Shown here in pieces: positions 23,175 through 34,084 of a stretch of 64,000 nucleotides of DNA. The position numbers and the translations under genes are program-made. The notes beneath the pieces were generated by a model. That model was given only the letters and a program-made list of their open reading frames with translations. It had not been told where the DNA came from and made no database searches. The DNA is from Pseudovirgaria hyperparasitica (lineage: Eukaryota; Ascomycota; Dothideomycetes; Acrospermales; Acrospermaceae): the NCBI RefSeq assembly GCF_010093815.1, contig NW_022985555.1:618186-682185 (forward strand), in the 5' to 3' direction. Numbering within the stretch: the first letter of the stretch is position 1; each line of letters starts with the position of its first letter.

Positions 23175-26133
23175 ATGGAGCAGCCTCTCGATGTTAGCTC
23201 TGACTCAACAGAGTCACGCCCAGACCGTAGTCCTCGGACACATGTCGACAGCGGCAAATTACCAACTGATTCTATGGTCACCGTTAGCCTATCAGAGCCA
23301 AGATCGGAACGTAACACTGTAATATCAGATGCTTCAGATGGACTCGATAGTATGAGAGCTACCAACGATGGAGGAAGAAACAATGCCTCACGAGAGGACT
23401 CTATCAGCTCCATACCAGTCATCACAAACTCCGTCGAGGATCATCAAGAGCTATATAGCAACAGCTCCCGTCCCGCTAGCTCCATCCCTGAAGCGACAGT
23501 AGAGGTAGATTGGGCGCGCCTAGACCAGAAAGAGAGTGAGGAGATGAGAGATGAGCGTTCAGACGAGGCATGTATACTACCGCATGTGGACAAATAAACA
23601 TTCAGCTGACCGTAATAATATAGGCTACGGCTCTGCTCCTTGCGCGGCTGGACCAAGAGAACAATCGCCTCGCAAAAGACCCCAAATCTGGCTTGAAGAG
23701 GCGCGAACGCAGCGAGTCTCGACCACCATCAATGCAACAGTTGCGGAAGATGCTTGAACAAGACCCTTCTACTATCCGATATTCCTACCTTCCCTCTCCT
23801 CCACCAATGACTGAATTAGAATTCTGGGCGGCTCTAGCAAGCAATTACCCGGAAACCGCCCTTCGATTGCCCATTCTCACATCCAACAAGATTCGTGCAG
23901 GTGTTCCTGATCCCTTGCGCGGCCAAATATGGCTCAGCATGGCTGGTGCTAGAGACCCATCCCTAGAGGAGAGATACAACCATCTCTGCAGAGAGTCAAG
24001 TCCACACGAGCCACAGATCAGCAAAGATGTGGGTCGGAGCTTTCCAAACCATGAATACTTTAGAACCCCACAAAGTGACGGCCAACGAGCCCTGTCCAAC
24101 GTACTGAAGTGTTTCAGTATATATGATTCTGACATAGGGTACTGTCAAGGTCTTGGGTTTCCAGTCGGGACTTTACTGAAGAATATGAGTGAGAGAGAAG
24201 CATTCTGCGTCCTCGTACGGTATGTTGAATCATATGAGTGCTGTTAACACCACTAATTTCTTATAGGCTTATCAATGAATACAACCTCCGTAGCTGCTTC
24301 TTACCAGAGCTCCCTGGTCTTCACCTACGAGTTTATCAGTTCCAGCAACTATTACGACAGCACCTTCCCATTCTAGCGTCACACTTTGACGAGATATCCA
24401 TCAATGGGGCTGATTATCTCACGCAATGGTGCTTGTCACTATTCGCTGCACACTGTCCTGACTCGATGCTCTTCCGCATATACGATGTGATGTTTGCTGA
24501 GGGCGCTTCAGAGACCATTATGCGCGTGGCTCTATCGATCATGCGCAGGAACGAAGAAAGACTTCTCAAAGCAGACTACGAAGAAGCCATGGCAGTTCTT
24601 CTAGGCCCGCAAGTCTGGGAACCATATGGGCATGAACCTGAGGCCGCAAATGAACTCATTACCGACTTCACTAGCTTCACAGGCATAGTGACGAAAGACA
24701 TTCTCGAAAACCTTGAAGCAAGCTTCAAAGAGGCCCAGACAATCGGTGGTTCTAGATCAGAAGCGTCTCCAGGTATCCAGTCTGCAGCTGCAAAATTCTT
24801 TGGTCGTCTCTGGGTCACATCTTCTACGATCGCCAAGCCACAATCTCTAAGTCCTGGAATACCGAACCAAAATCAGAATCGGCGTTCGAGTGGATTTATG
24901 TTACTTCGTCGAACAACGTCTAAACAAAGTTTGACCTCAACAATCAACTCGGCGGGTGTCCCGTCTGATGGAACAACAAGCTTTATCAGTGAAGCTGCTA
25001 CACATGCTACATCATTATCGAGACATTCTTCCGGAGACGAGCTCTCAATCAAGTCACCAACAGAGTCCGGAACTCTGACAGGCCGCAACGTCATACCAAG
25101 CAAAGATCGGGAAATGCATCAGGAGATCGAGGAACTGCTCATGGCACTGAGCGAGCGTCAACGTGAAAACGCATTACTTGTTTCTCAACTTCAGAAAAGT
25201 CACGAAGATCGTGCAGAAGACCAGCGCACCGTGAAGACCTTACTGGATCGTCTAAAACAGCCGCGCTCACCACCAGGATCGCCCTCCGAGGGTAAGCCTA
25301 CGCGTCGCAGGACGACTGTGTCGGCAGGCTTACTTACTATAACTACGCCTTCGTCTCTCTCTGTCGAGCTACCCGATGACGTTCAAACCATGATACACGA
25401 TATGTCGGTCCGTTTCAGTGACGACGCCCAACTTGCTCGAAAATCTTCGACTTTCGAAACGAAATCGTCACTACGAGATGCTCTCAGCCGAATCAGAGAG
25501 CAACTCCACGCAAAAAGCACCCTCTGCGATGCCCTCTCACAGGAGCTCAGTGAAGAGAAGTCTCAGTCACACGCAGCTCAAGAGGCACTCAAAGAAACTC
25601 GCCAGCGATTACAAGACTCTTACAATAGGAGCAATAATCTCGAGAAATCAGTGCAAGATTTACGCCGCAACGACCGTCGACCTAGTAGCACCCATCAGGA
25701 AGGTAGCACACCACCACTTAGCCGTGCTGACACTGGTGATTCTACCACATCCTCACTTGGAGGGCTACGCGAGTTTAAGCTAGGTCGAGCAGGCTCTGTC
25801 AATCAGCCCGCCAAAGGTATTACTAACTTGCCCAAGCGAGGCTCGTCTCTGATTGCAGCGAGCGAAAATCATAACCCAATGAACCAAGACGCGCTCCTTG
25901 TCGAGTTGGTTAGCGCTAAGACTGCAGAAGCCAGTGCAAGGCAAGAGCTTGAAGAGTTGAAAAACAAATTTGAATCGCTACGTAGAGCGATTGCTGGAGG
26001 AGGAGCCAACATGCCACAGACGCCGAAAACGGAAATGCCTCCGAGCAGTACGATTGCTGGAGGAGGCGGGTTTTGGGGATGGGGTAGGCGGACGGCGAGC
26101 ACGGCGACGATAATACCAGCCGATACTCGATGA
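23175..26133 (+). CDS. TBC-domain Rab GTPase-activating protein
   Basis: Predicted GAP for a Rab/Ypt GTPase in membrane traffic, 951 residues. Exons are 23175-23567, 23624-24219 and 24267-26133. The N-terminal ~130 residues are Ser-rich. The TBC domain spans about 218-420. It opens with IRAGVPDPLRGQIW, has the arginine finger in ISKDVGR (Arg269) and the glutamine finger in IGYCQG (Gln306), and ends near SIMRRNEERLL. The C-terminal half has coiled coils (EIEELLMALSERQRENALL, and more around residues 720-800) and a WGWGRR tail, like Gyp5/EVI5-type GAPs. The first intron must use a GC donor (GAG|GCATGT) to keep frame into ATALLLARLDQEN; the nearby GT donor leads to a stop. Confidence 0.9.
23568..23623 (+). 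other. GC-AG intron in TBC gene
   Basis: The donor is GAG|GCATGT, the branch CAGCTGACC and the acceptor ATATAG. It is a T-to-C variant of the common fungal donor GTATGT. Splicing at the neighbouring GTATAC shifts the frame into stops. Confidence 0.75.
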
Positions 26134-26625
26134 GGCATACTATAATGTATAAAAGACATTGTGGTTTTCTCTGAGGCCTTTGTGCTTTGAGCATTATTCA
26201 CGGTGTAAGATCTATGATACGAAAATCAGCAGCAACAGGAGCATGAAGGGGTACGAGCAACTTAGACGATGTATATGTGGTTGAGACATGGAACATTATA
26301 CCTGGGATATGTACAAATTCGTCGCTGGGTGGGTATTTGTTTTGCTCCAATGAGCATCTTCATGACGATATGGCACGGCACCTAGGCGCATTTCACAGTT
26401 TCCCGACTCGGGATACTTTTGTATTGTATCATCTTCCTGTCTACCCATCGTGAACCGTGTGGCGGTCCCGACGGGAGCGTAATGTAATTTGGAAAGAATA
26501 AAGATATTCAAATCACACCGCGCGGACTCTGTAGCCGCAGTGTTATCATGATGCTTTTACACTACGCTTCTTTTGCCTGTCTCTATCACTGACACACTCT
26601 CCTCTCTTCTGCCAAACAAATTGAT
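26134..26625. other. Convergent 3' flanks
   Basis: 490 bp between the stops of the TBC gene and the MGR3-like gene. It probably holds both 3' UTRs. Nothing else was seen. Confidence 0.4.
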
Positions 26626-28143
26626 CTACATCTTCTCCTCACTCCCCGACTTCTCTTCGATCCTCTTCAGTCCCATCTCCGCATTCTTCACACCCTCTTC
26701 AAATCCCAATCCTACACTCCTCCCCTTCGCCTCCTCATACAGCTTCCTCGCCACATCAAATTCCCCACCCGCCTCCGCAAATTCACCTAGCGCATGTGTC
26801 GCTGCAGCGCAACCCAGATCGCATTCTTGTGTGCGTCCCTCCGTGATACTGGTGGACAGCGCGAGGGCTTTGCGCGCCCAGGCGCTGGCTTGTGTGCGGA
26901 GCACTTCTTTACTTGGATGTGGAGTAGTGGGGAAGGAGTCTTGTGATGGGGGTAGGGAGGAGGTAGAGGCGGGTTGTTTGAAAGAGGTGGCAGGTAGAGG
27001 TTTGGCTGTGGTTAGTGAAGGCGGTGGAGTTGTTTGGAAGATGCAATTTGCGAGGTTGGACACTGGAGGGATGGGATTAGTGGGTTGGGAAGAATGAAGG
27101 AGGAGGTCGTGGAGAAGAACATACTGATTACGACGGAATGGCAGGATTTCGGAGGGGAGACTGTGAGCGCTTGGAGGAGGAGAGGGGTTGCCAGGTAGTG
27201 CAGCATTTTGGACTCGTAGTGGAGCGCGAGGGCTAGTTGAAATATTAGTTTGGTTTGGGGTTTGAAGAGAATGGAGAGGAGGCAATGCTCACATTCGCAC
27301 GACGCGCCGTATTGCTCGTCTGTGAACCAATCTCCCTCGCCTTCTTTCACGCCGTCCTTCTGACGTCGTATGCGCTCCTTCATCGTAGTCTCGACACCCC
27401 AGAGCAGATGCCGCTCAGCAGCCTCGATGTCTAGTACCGAGTCCGATGCATACATCTCTCCAAGCTTCATGCTGATTGACACGCTTTTCATGAGCAACCG
27501 CGTCCTCTCGCCATCTTCATAATGCTCCTCGCCCTTGTCCTTCAAGTAATTCGTACAGTCCTTCAGAACCAACTCATACACCCCGATACACCGATCAACA
27601 AGCCCACACTGCTTCAACAGCTCCGCCACCGAAAGCTTGGTCCCTGTAATCTCGTCGCTCACCGGGTTCATGCCGAGCGCTTGTGCCTTCATTAGCGCGG
27701 CCTTGTAGTACTGCATTGCCTTCTCGGGATCCCAGCTCTGGGTATGGAAGTATATCGCCTTGCGTAGCTCCGCCGCGACCTCATCGGGGAACTTGTGATA
27801 TGGCCAGAAGTATGCTTTGAGTGCCATGTAAGGAAATATCGCTATGCCTATAGCAATGACACCGAGTCTGGGAAATGGTCAATGGCATGCATAGGCAATG
27901 AGTAGGGTGAGCATACAAGACGATGGCTACACTCATTTGACCAGGGGTCCTTTGGTATTGCGCTTTGAGGATTGCGAGCGTGCCTCGGTGCCGCTGTTGG
28001 TGCATTTGGATTCGAGTTATACGTGGGACGCATGATGGTGCTTTTGGTCGCTTTGCACAACTGGTAATTGGTCGTGTATTGGGGATTCCGAAACTGAATG
28101 TGGATGTTCGGGCAAGCGCCCTCGCCATATGCCTCGATAACAT
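26626..28143 (-). CDS. Mitochondrial TPR protein, MGR3-like
   Basis: Probable inner-membrane adaptor related to yeast Mgr3, which helps the i-AAA protease take up substrates. Exons 28143-27917, 27867-27293, 27232-27125 and 27062-26626 encode 448 residues. The N-terminus is Arg/Ser/Thr-rich without acidic residues (MLSRHMARALARTSTF), as in a mitochondrial presequence. A single membrane span follows (SVAIVLLGVIAIGIAIF, about residues 69-85). TPR-like helices come after it: AIYFHTQSWDPEKAMQYYKA, LLKQCGLVDRCIGVYELVL, KSVSISMKLGEMY and others. One further block reads HYESKMLHYLATPLLLQAL, and SVVIMSNLANCIF spans intron 3. It starts 224 bp from the divergent HMCES-like gene. Confidence 0.8.
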
Positions 28144-28367
28144 TGTTGACTACGAGGTACCGTAACGTCATCGAAGCTGCTCAAAGTTGATGATGAACTT
28201 CTTCTCTGCTGATTCAGCGTGCGGCGCTGCTCCGTATCCGCCGCCCAAGTTGTCCAGTACAAGTGTACAACGTATTGATAGATCTCCATTGTCACAACTT
28301 CTGCGGTCATAGATGTTGTTCGTCCGTAGAGGATCTCTGCTCGATTGAATCCCGTATACTAAACATC
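28144..28367. promoter_or_regulatory. Shared divergent promoter (MGR3-like / HMCES)
   Basis: Only 224 bp separate the two start codons, so the genes share one upstream region. No clear TATA box or other named site was found. Confidence 0.5.
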
Positions 28368-29904
28368 ATGTGTGGTCGTTATGCTTTCTTCCTTGTAAGT
28401 GTTTTTCTTTGCTTCTCCCTTCTCGAGCTTCGTCGCGCTGTCATGACGTAATGTACGCAGTGCTCTACATCGATCGACAATTAGCAAGAAGCAATTCATT
28501 TCAGCTCAGCTCATATTGGATGGTTTGAGTAGTAATATGCTGACGCTGAAATCTGCAAGCGGCCCTCTGAGGTTCGAGATCAATTGGAAAATGCGCAAAT
28601 GCCTTCCCAGGAGACTCCTGCAGACGACGAAGTAAGGCAAACGTACAACTTCGCTCCTGGGTACTTTGGACTGGTATATCGTGCAGATGTGCCATACACT
28701 GGCGCTGAGTCACAGAACCACAGCAGCAGCAAGCATGATGGAGGCGACAGCGACGGTGACAACATTAAAGTTGAGAATATAGAGGACAACGAGTCCCAGG
28801 ATGTTTCAGAAGCGACCTACAAGCTTCAAGCTATGAAATGGGGTGCGTATCTTGTATCTAGCATTGCTAAAATAGTGAACTGACATTCGATAGGACTTGT
28901 TCCGTTCTTTACCAAGCGAAATCCGGACTATGGGTCTGTGATGAAGACTATCAATTGTAGGGACGATTCGCTGCTAGACAATCGAGGTATCTGGACTGTA
29001 CCTAAGATGAGAAAACGATGTGTCGTGGTATTCTCGGGCTTCTATGAATGGCTCAAGAAGGATGGCGGTAAGCACAAAGTACCGCATTTCATCAAGCGTA
29101 AAGATGGTCAGCTCATGTGTGTTGCTGGGCTATGGGACTGTGTCCAGTATGAAGGTGAGCGTATATATGGTGGCCGCGTGGAAATTTACTGACTCTGACA
29201 CAGGGTCTGACGAAAAGCATTACACATACACCATCATCACAACTGACAGTAATAAGCAATTGAACTTTCTTCATGATCGGATGCCCGTGGTCTTCGATAA
29301 CGGATCAGATGATCTGTTCAAATGGCTGGATCCAAAGCAGACAACATGGACGAAAGACCTGCAATCTCTCTTGAAGCCATACAATGGAGAACTTGAATGT
29401 TACCCGGTCAGCCAAGAGGTCGGCAAAGTTGGCAATAACTCTTCAAAGTTCATTGTTCCTGTCGACAGTGCTGAAAACAAGAGCAATATTGCAAACTTCT
29501 TCGACAACCAGAAGAAGCTTGCACAACTTCCATCAAGCACCTCAAACTCCAAAGTGAAGAAAGATTCAGACGAGCCACGCGGGACCGTTGAGGACACAAC
29601 AAGTACAGAAGACAATGCGCCTCTACCTGTTCCTCAAGACAATGCTGGAACGGCAAATTCAAAGCGTACCCACGAAGAAGCCGAAATCGACGTAAATACA
29701 GGGGAGCCCAAACAAAAGTCCCTGAGGCTATCAGACCAACATTCTCTCAAGAGCAGATCACCAGCAAAATCTTCTCTGAAAGGAGATCACAAAACCAGAA
29801 GCTCGACGACAAATCAGAAAGAGTCACCAGCCACAGCAAAGAACCACAAAGCGAAGCCAGGTACTACTGGTAGTAAGAAGATCACAAGCTTCTTCGGAAA
29901 GTGA
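28368..29904 (+). CDS. HMCES: SRAP-domain abasic-site protein (HMCES/YedK family)
   Basis: The family forms a thiazolidine crosslink with abasic sites in single-stranded DNA and protects them at replication forks. Exons 28368-28394, 28560-28842, 28894-29154 and 29204-29904 encode 423 residues. Cys2 (MCGRYA) is the crosslinking residue. The first intron falls right after the first nine codons. Other family signatures are FAPGY, MKWGLVPFF (across intron 2), GFYEWLKK with the catalytic Glu, and LHDRMPV with the active-site His. The C-terminal ~170 residues are Ser/Lys-rich and end in KKITSFFGK, a PCNA-binding (PIP)-like motif at the very end as in animal HMCES. A second PIP-like motif, SNIANFF, lies just after the SRAP domain. 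The next gene downstream carries an AlkB domain. Confidence 0.92.
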
Positions 29905-30547
29905 TGTGCGGAGTGGAGGACTCTGCATGATACACACCTTCACAGGTCCCAGCCACAAAAGCCCCACGTTCTCGCTTTCGCATATCATACAAATCCACGT
30001 TGGCCAAATTGTCCTGAGTATGCGAGCCTTTTAGACTATTACGGTCCCAGGTGCACCTTTTGACATTGGCAGGATTGCATACCTGAAGCTTATTCCCCAG
30101 AATACCGGGGGTGCCTTTATAGGCGAGAAAACTATGTACAGACCGGAGATGGTTAGCCCAATATCCGGGCATACTTGACTCTCATGTTCAATGACATAGA
30201 GGGCAAGGATCCTGAGACTGCTAACATGCATGTATAGGGAGTGAGAATTATCGGCTAGTTATTAATATATGTGCCATGAGGCTTGTTGGGGGCCAATTCT
30301 AGTCTTAGCTAGCGTCGATTCATAGATCTTCTCGCCCACTCAACATTCCGTTACTTGCACCTGCACACAATCGCTTTATTGGAACCTGACTCTCTGCTAT
30401 ATATCTCCTCCGGAATATTGGCCCAAATGTCTTCGCATTGTGGGCTAAGAAAATGAGAATCATATCGCAGATCCGCAGAAGAGGATAGACCACACTTTAT
30501 TTGCTGCGAGCAAGCGCAGAAACAGGAGATTGACGTGATGTTCGAGA
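29905..30547. other. Intergenic: AlkB-fusion promoter
   Basis: 640 bp between two plus-strand genes. There is no gene and no clear element. Confidence 0.4.
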
Positions 30548-33500
30548 ATGGCGACCTCGTTCTTAGATCTGCTCACGCAGAACCAGCCGAGTCTTCAGAC
30601 ACGACAGGCCTTACTGGTCCTTGGCCTCCAAAATGACTTCATCTCACCGAGCGGGAGACTACCTGTTGACACCAGCTCCGGATTTGTTCAGCGAATCCAA
30701 GAAATGGTTCCAATATTCCGAGAGAATGCTGGCGACATTGTCTGGATATCGACATGCTACCACGAAGATCGTATTGTGAACGATCCTGTGGGTGAAGGCG
30801 ATGTCATCCTCTTAGACATGCTGGACTCTGCTGGAGAGGAGTCAGACGACAGTGCCGATGAGGTCAAGGACGCCTCTGCTGCTGCATCCAAAGCACGTGC
30901 TTCTCGACACAAGAGCCGTGCCTTAGATTTGCTCAAGAAGATGTCATCACGCAGGCACTCTATACGAGAACCGTCTTCGGTGCCAGTAGAGGAAGACGAG
31001 ACATTCTTGTCAAACACTTCTGCTCACCCGGCGTGTTGCATACCTAACACTGATGGGGCAAAATTTAATCCGGAAGTCGAGGCCTGTATTGATTCTTCTG
31101 CAGATCTCACCGTTGTGGCCACGAACTACTCCGCGTTCAATTCAACTGCTCTCTTGATCAATCTTCGTGCCAAGCTTATCACAGAGCTCTACATATGCGG
31201 CTGTATTACGAATATCTCTGTTTACGCCACCGCACTGGATGCTGCCCGGCACGGTATTGCTATAAATATAGTCCATGACTGTCTTGGTTATAGGAAGGTC
31301 TTGCGTCACGAGGAAGCATTAAAGCAAATGACAGAAGTCATGGGAGCCAATCTCATATCAAGTGAAGAGATCACCACAGTTTTGACAGCTCCAATCGAAA
31401 TCGAGAGTTCGAGAAGCAAGAAAAAGAAGACCCAAAAATCGAAAGAAGATACAGATCTAAACGAACTTGTAGGAAATATGAGCCTCAATCAACACCCTTT
31501 CTCGCCACCAGAAAACAGTTTTCGGAAGAAGGCATCACTGGCTGCTTTGAGACAAGCTGCTACTAGACTTGCAACAGCGTCAAGCAAGCAAGAGCCTATG
31601 CCAAACGCTAGTGCCAACGCTGCGAATACGACAGTAGCTGCTCATTCTCATGAGAGGGCTAAGAGCTCGAGCACTAATCTTTCGACACCCTCAGGTGGAG
31701 GGGATGAGCCGCCATCAGGCATGACGAAGTCAAAAATCCGTATGCGGTCGAGGAAGAAGCCACTCGATGAGAAGAAGGACACTATGACTGACCCAGCCGC
31801 TAGTAGTGATCTGAGAGTTGGTAAAGAATCTTCCAGGCCAAGACCAAGTTCAGCCGTTGAGTCATCCAGCAAAAAGGCAAGCACCAGCATAACTTCACCG
31901 GAAAAGGAGAAAGAAACGTTGAGTCAGAAAGCTTCCAGAGTGTTCCCGTCTCTGAAACTTGCCAAGTCCCAAGTACAACTAGCAACTGAATCCAAGACAG
32001 CAAGATCGCCAGTCACACCAACTCGCCCAAAATCATTTGCACTTGCACAGGGATCACAGTCTGTGAAAGAAGAACAAGACAAAGCGCGTCCGCATAGTCT
32101 ATCAGCTATGACTAGCACCAAGAAACCTCAGTCTTTAGCAACGTTCCCAACCCTCGGACCAAACGATCGCATTGGTGAGGGAGACTCGTGCATCATTTAT
32201 CACTTCTTTCCTGAAAATTTCAAACGTACTGCTCGATCTGAGGTTGCTATTTCTGATGAAATATTCTCGCTACTGCATAATGAAGTCAAATGGCAGAAGA
32301 TGTTTCATGCCCAAGGCGAAGTGCCGAGGCTTGTATGTGCACAAGGAGATTTTGGGAAAGACGGAAGTATGCCCATCTATCGACATCCATCCGATACGGC
32401 ATTGCCTCTACTGCACTTTTCGCCGTCCGTGCAGTTGATAAAAGAGCAGGTTCAAAAGATCGTAAAGCATCCAGTTAATCACGTGTTGATCCAGTTGTAC
32501 CGTTCAGGGACCGACTGCATCTCCGAACACTCGGACAAAACGTTGGACATTGTCCGAGGCTCGAGCATAGTCAACGTCAGTTTTGGAGCGCAACGAACGA
32601 TGCGTCTCAGGACGAAAAGATCAGCCAAATTGGACAAAAGTACTGTTGAAGCTGCGAGGACTACGCAACGAATTCCTATGCCTCACAACTCGATGTTTGT
32701 TCTTGGGGAAGAGTCAAACCAACGCTGGCTGCATGGCATACTACCAGACAAGCGCTTGGATGAGGAGCGTAGTGCCGCAGAAAAGGCATATTGTGGGATG
32801 CGTATATCATTGACATTCAGACACATTGGCACATTCATAGATGGAAGATCGAGCGTCATTTGGGGACAGGGAGCTACTACGAAGATTCGCGAAGAAGCTA
32901 TCGAAGTTATCAACAACGACGACAAGAAAACACAAGAGATCATCCGGGCATTTGGCACGGAGAATCAGAGTACGAATTTTGACTGGAAAGCAGTATATGG
33001 AGGAGGGTTCGACGTGCTACACTTCCGAAAACCACCACGCGACGAACCAATATTTTTCACGTCACACAATTCCATTGCGAACTCTCAGGTCGCAGTATGT
33101 CTATCTGAGCTCGATATAGCGCACACAACTTACAGCCCTCCACCACCATTCGACAAAGCCTCGACAACGACTGTACAAATTGGGTATCGTGACTCGGATA
33201 CGCGTCATGCAGAGATATTTGGTGCGGTTCCCATCTTACTATACCTGGACCGCTACCACCAGTTTGACCGCAGCGAGCAAGGCAAGCCAGCCACAGCACT
33301 AGCCTATCAAGTCTTGTTCAAGGTCGAAAGCTTACACCAAAGATGGACGAATTTGAAAGACAAAGAAGAAACACCTGACAGTATCCTTGAGATGCTGGAT
33401 GAGCTTGATGATATCAATGACATGCATGGTCAAGACTACATTGCCGGCAACCGTCTGAGTATTGCAGATTGCGCAATGTGGCCGATGCTAGATACAATAA

Positions 33501-33622
33501 TAGAAAACTGGGATAGTTGGAGCACGGAGAAGTTTCCTAGACTTTCGGCGTATTATACGAGGATTTGGACACGAAAGAAGAGCTTCGGGAAGCTGCGTAA
33601 AACCCTCCCAAGACATGCTTGA
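30548..33622 (+). CDS. Isochorismatase-like / AlkB dioxygenase / GST fusion
   Basis: A single uninterrupted 1024-codon frame with three enzyme folds. Residues ~15-285 are an isochorismatase-like cysteine-hydrolase fold: LVLGLQNDF with Asp30, YSAFNST, and the GCITNISV strand. The usual nucleophilic Cys is Ser224, and no Lys sits at its usual place before YSAF, so this domain is probably not a working hydrolase. A Ser/Lys-rich linker of ~250 residues follows. Residues ~545-765 are an AlkB-type Fe(II)/2-oxoglutarate dioxygenase: HSD (His661, Asp663), distal His729, and Arg752/Arg758 spaced six apart in MRISLTFR. This set is intact and predicts demethylation of alkylated nucleic acid. Residues ~795-1024 resemble a GST: a thioredoxin-like half (PIFFTSHNSIANSQ to FGAVPILLYL) and an all-helical half with NRLSIADCAMW. 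The gene lies 640 bp after HMCES on the same strand. Confidence 0.85.
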   Translation: MATSFLDLLTQNQPSLQTRQALLVLGLQNDFISPSGRLPVDTSSGFVQRIQEMVPIFRENAGDIVWISTCYHEDRIVNDPVGEGDVILLDMLDSAGEESDDSADEVKDASAAASKARASRHKSRALDLLKKMSSRRHSIREPSSVPVEEDETFLSNTSAHPACCIPNTDGAKFNPEVEACIDSSADLTVVATNYSAFNSTALLINLRAKLITELYICGCITNISVYATALDAARHGIAINIVHDCLGYRKVLRHEEALKQMTEVMGANLISSEEITTVLTAPIEIESSRSKKKKTQKSKEDTDLNELVGNMSLNQHPFSPPENSFRKKASLAALRQAATRLATASSKQEPMPNASANAANTTVAAHSHERAKSSSTNLSTPSGGGDEPPSGMTKSKIRMRSRKKPLDEKKDTMTDPAASSDLRVGKESSRPRPSSAVESSSKKASTSITSPEKEKETLSQKASRVFPSLKLAKSQVQLATESKTARSPVTPTRPKSFALAQGSQSVKEEQDKARPHSLSAMTSTKKPQSLATFPTLGPNDRIGEGDSCIIYHFFPENFKRTARSEVAISDEIFSLLHNEVKWQKMFHAQGEVPRLVCAQGDFGKDGSMPIYRHPSDTALPLLHFSPSVQLIKEQVQKIVKHPVNHVLIQLYRSGTDCISEHSDKTLDIVRGSSIVNVSFGAQRTMRLRTKRSAKLDKSTVEAARTTQRIPMPHNSMFVLGEESNQRWLHGILPDKRLDEERSAAEKAYCGMRISLTFRHIGTFIDGRSSVIWGQGATTKIREEAIEVINNDDKKTQEIIRAFGTENQSTNFDWKAVYGGGFDVLHFRKPPRDEPIFFTSHNSIANSQVAVCLSELDIAHTTYSPPPPFDKASTTTVQIGYRDSDTRHAEIFGAVPILLYLDRYHQFDRSEQGKPATALAYQVLFKVESLHQRWTNLKDKEETPDSILEMLDELDDINDMHGQDYIAGNRLSIADCAMWPMLDTIIENWDSWSTEKFPRLSAYYTRIWTRKKSFGKLRKTLPRHA

Positions 33623-34084
33623 TACTATATGATTCCAGGACTATTGAGGTTGGTGTAATGAGAAACATAAGGGTCTCTCATCTTATTCATATCTTGTCTA
33701 AACACATGTACGTGTTAGATAGCTAGAATGGCTATCTCCCATGATTTGTTATTCTTCAATGTTAAAAGAGTGCAAATTGATCAGCACAGCAACTGACAAT
33801 GACTACGGCATATGAGCCCTGGCAGACCTACCCGAACCCGAGTCTGTTCTGCACAACCAGTGAAAGCTTGGACTTTCCTACACCCTAGGTCGTGATAACC
33901 ACAAACTGCTCCAAAGTGAACCCGCAGCCTCGAACATCCTCAGCCGTCCCTCCCTGATCAGCTTGCACTCGCAAACACAAACACACCACACAACACCCTG
34001 ACACCATACATTCACTCCACTCACATCATCCCGTTCACAACTCAACACCTACCATTCGCAAAATCGTACAAGCTTAACTTCACG
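33623..34084. other. Intergenic: promoter of 34085 gene
   Basis: 460 bp whose right half is CA-rich and reads like a 5' leader. Nothing else was recognised. Confidence 0.4.
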
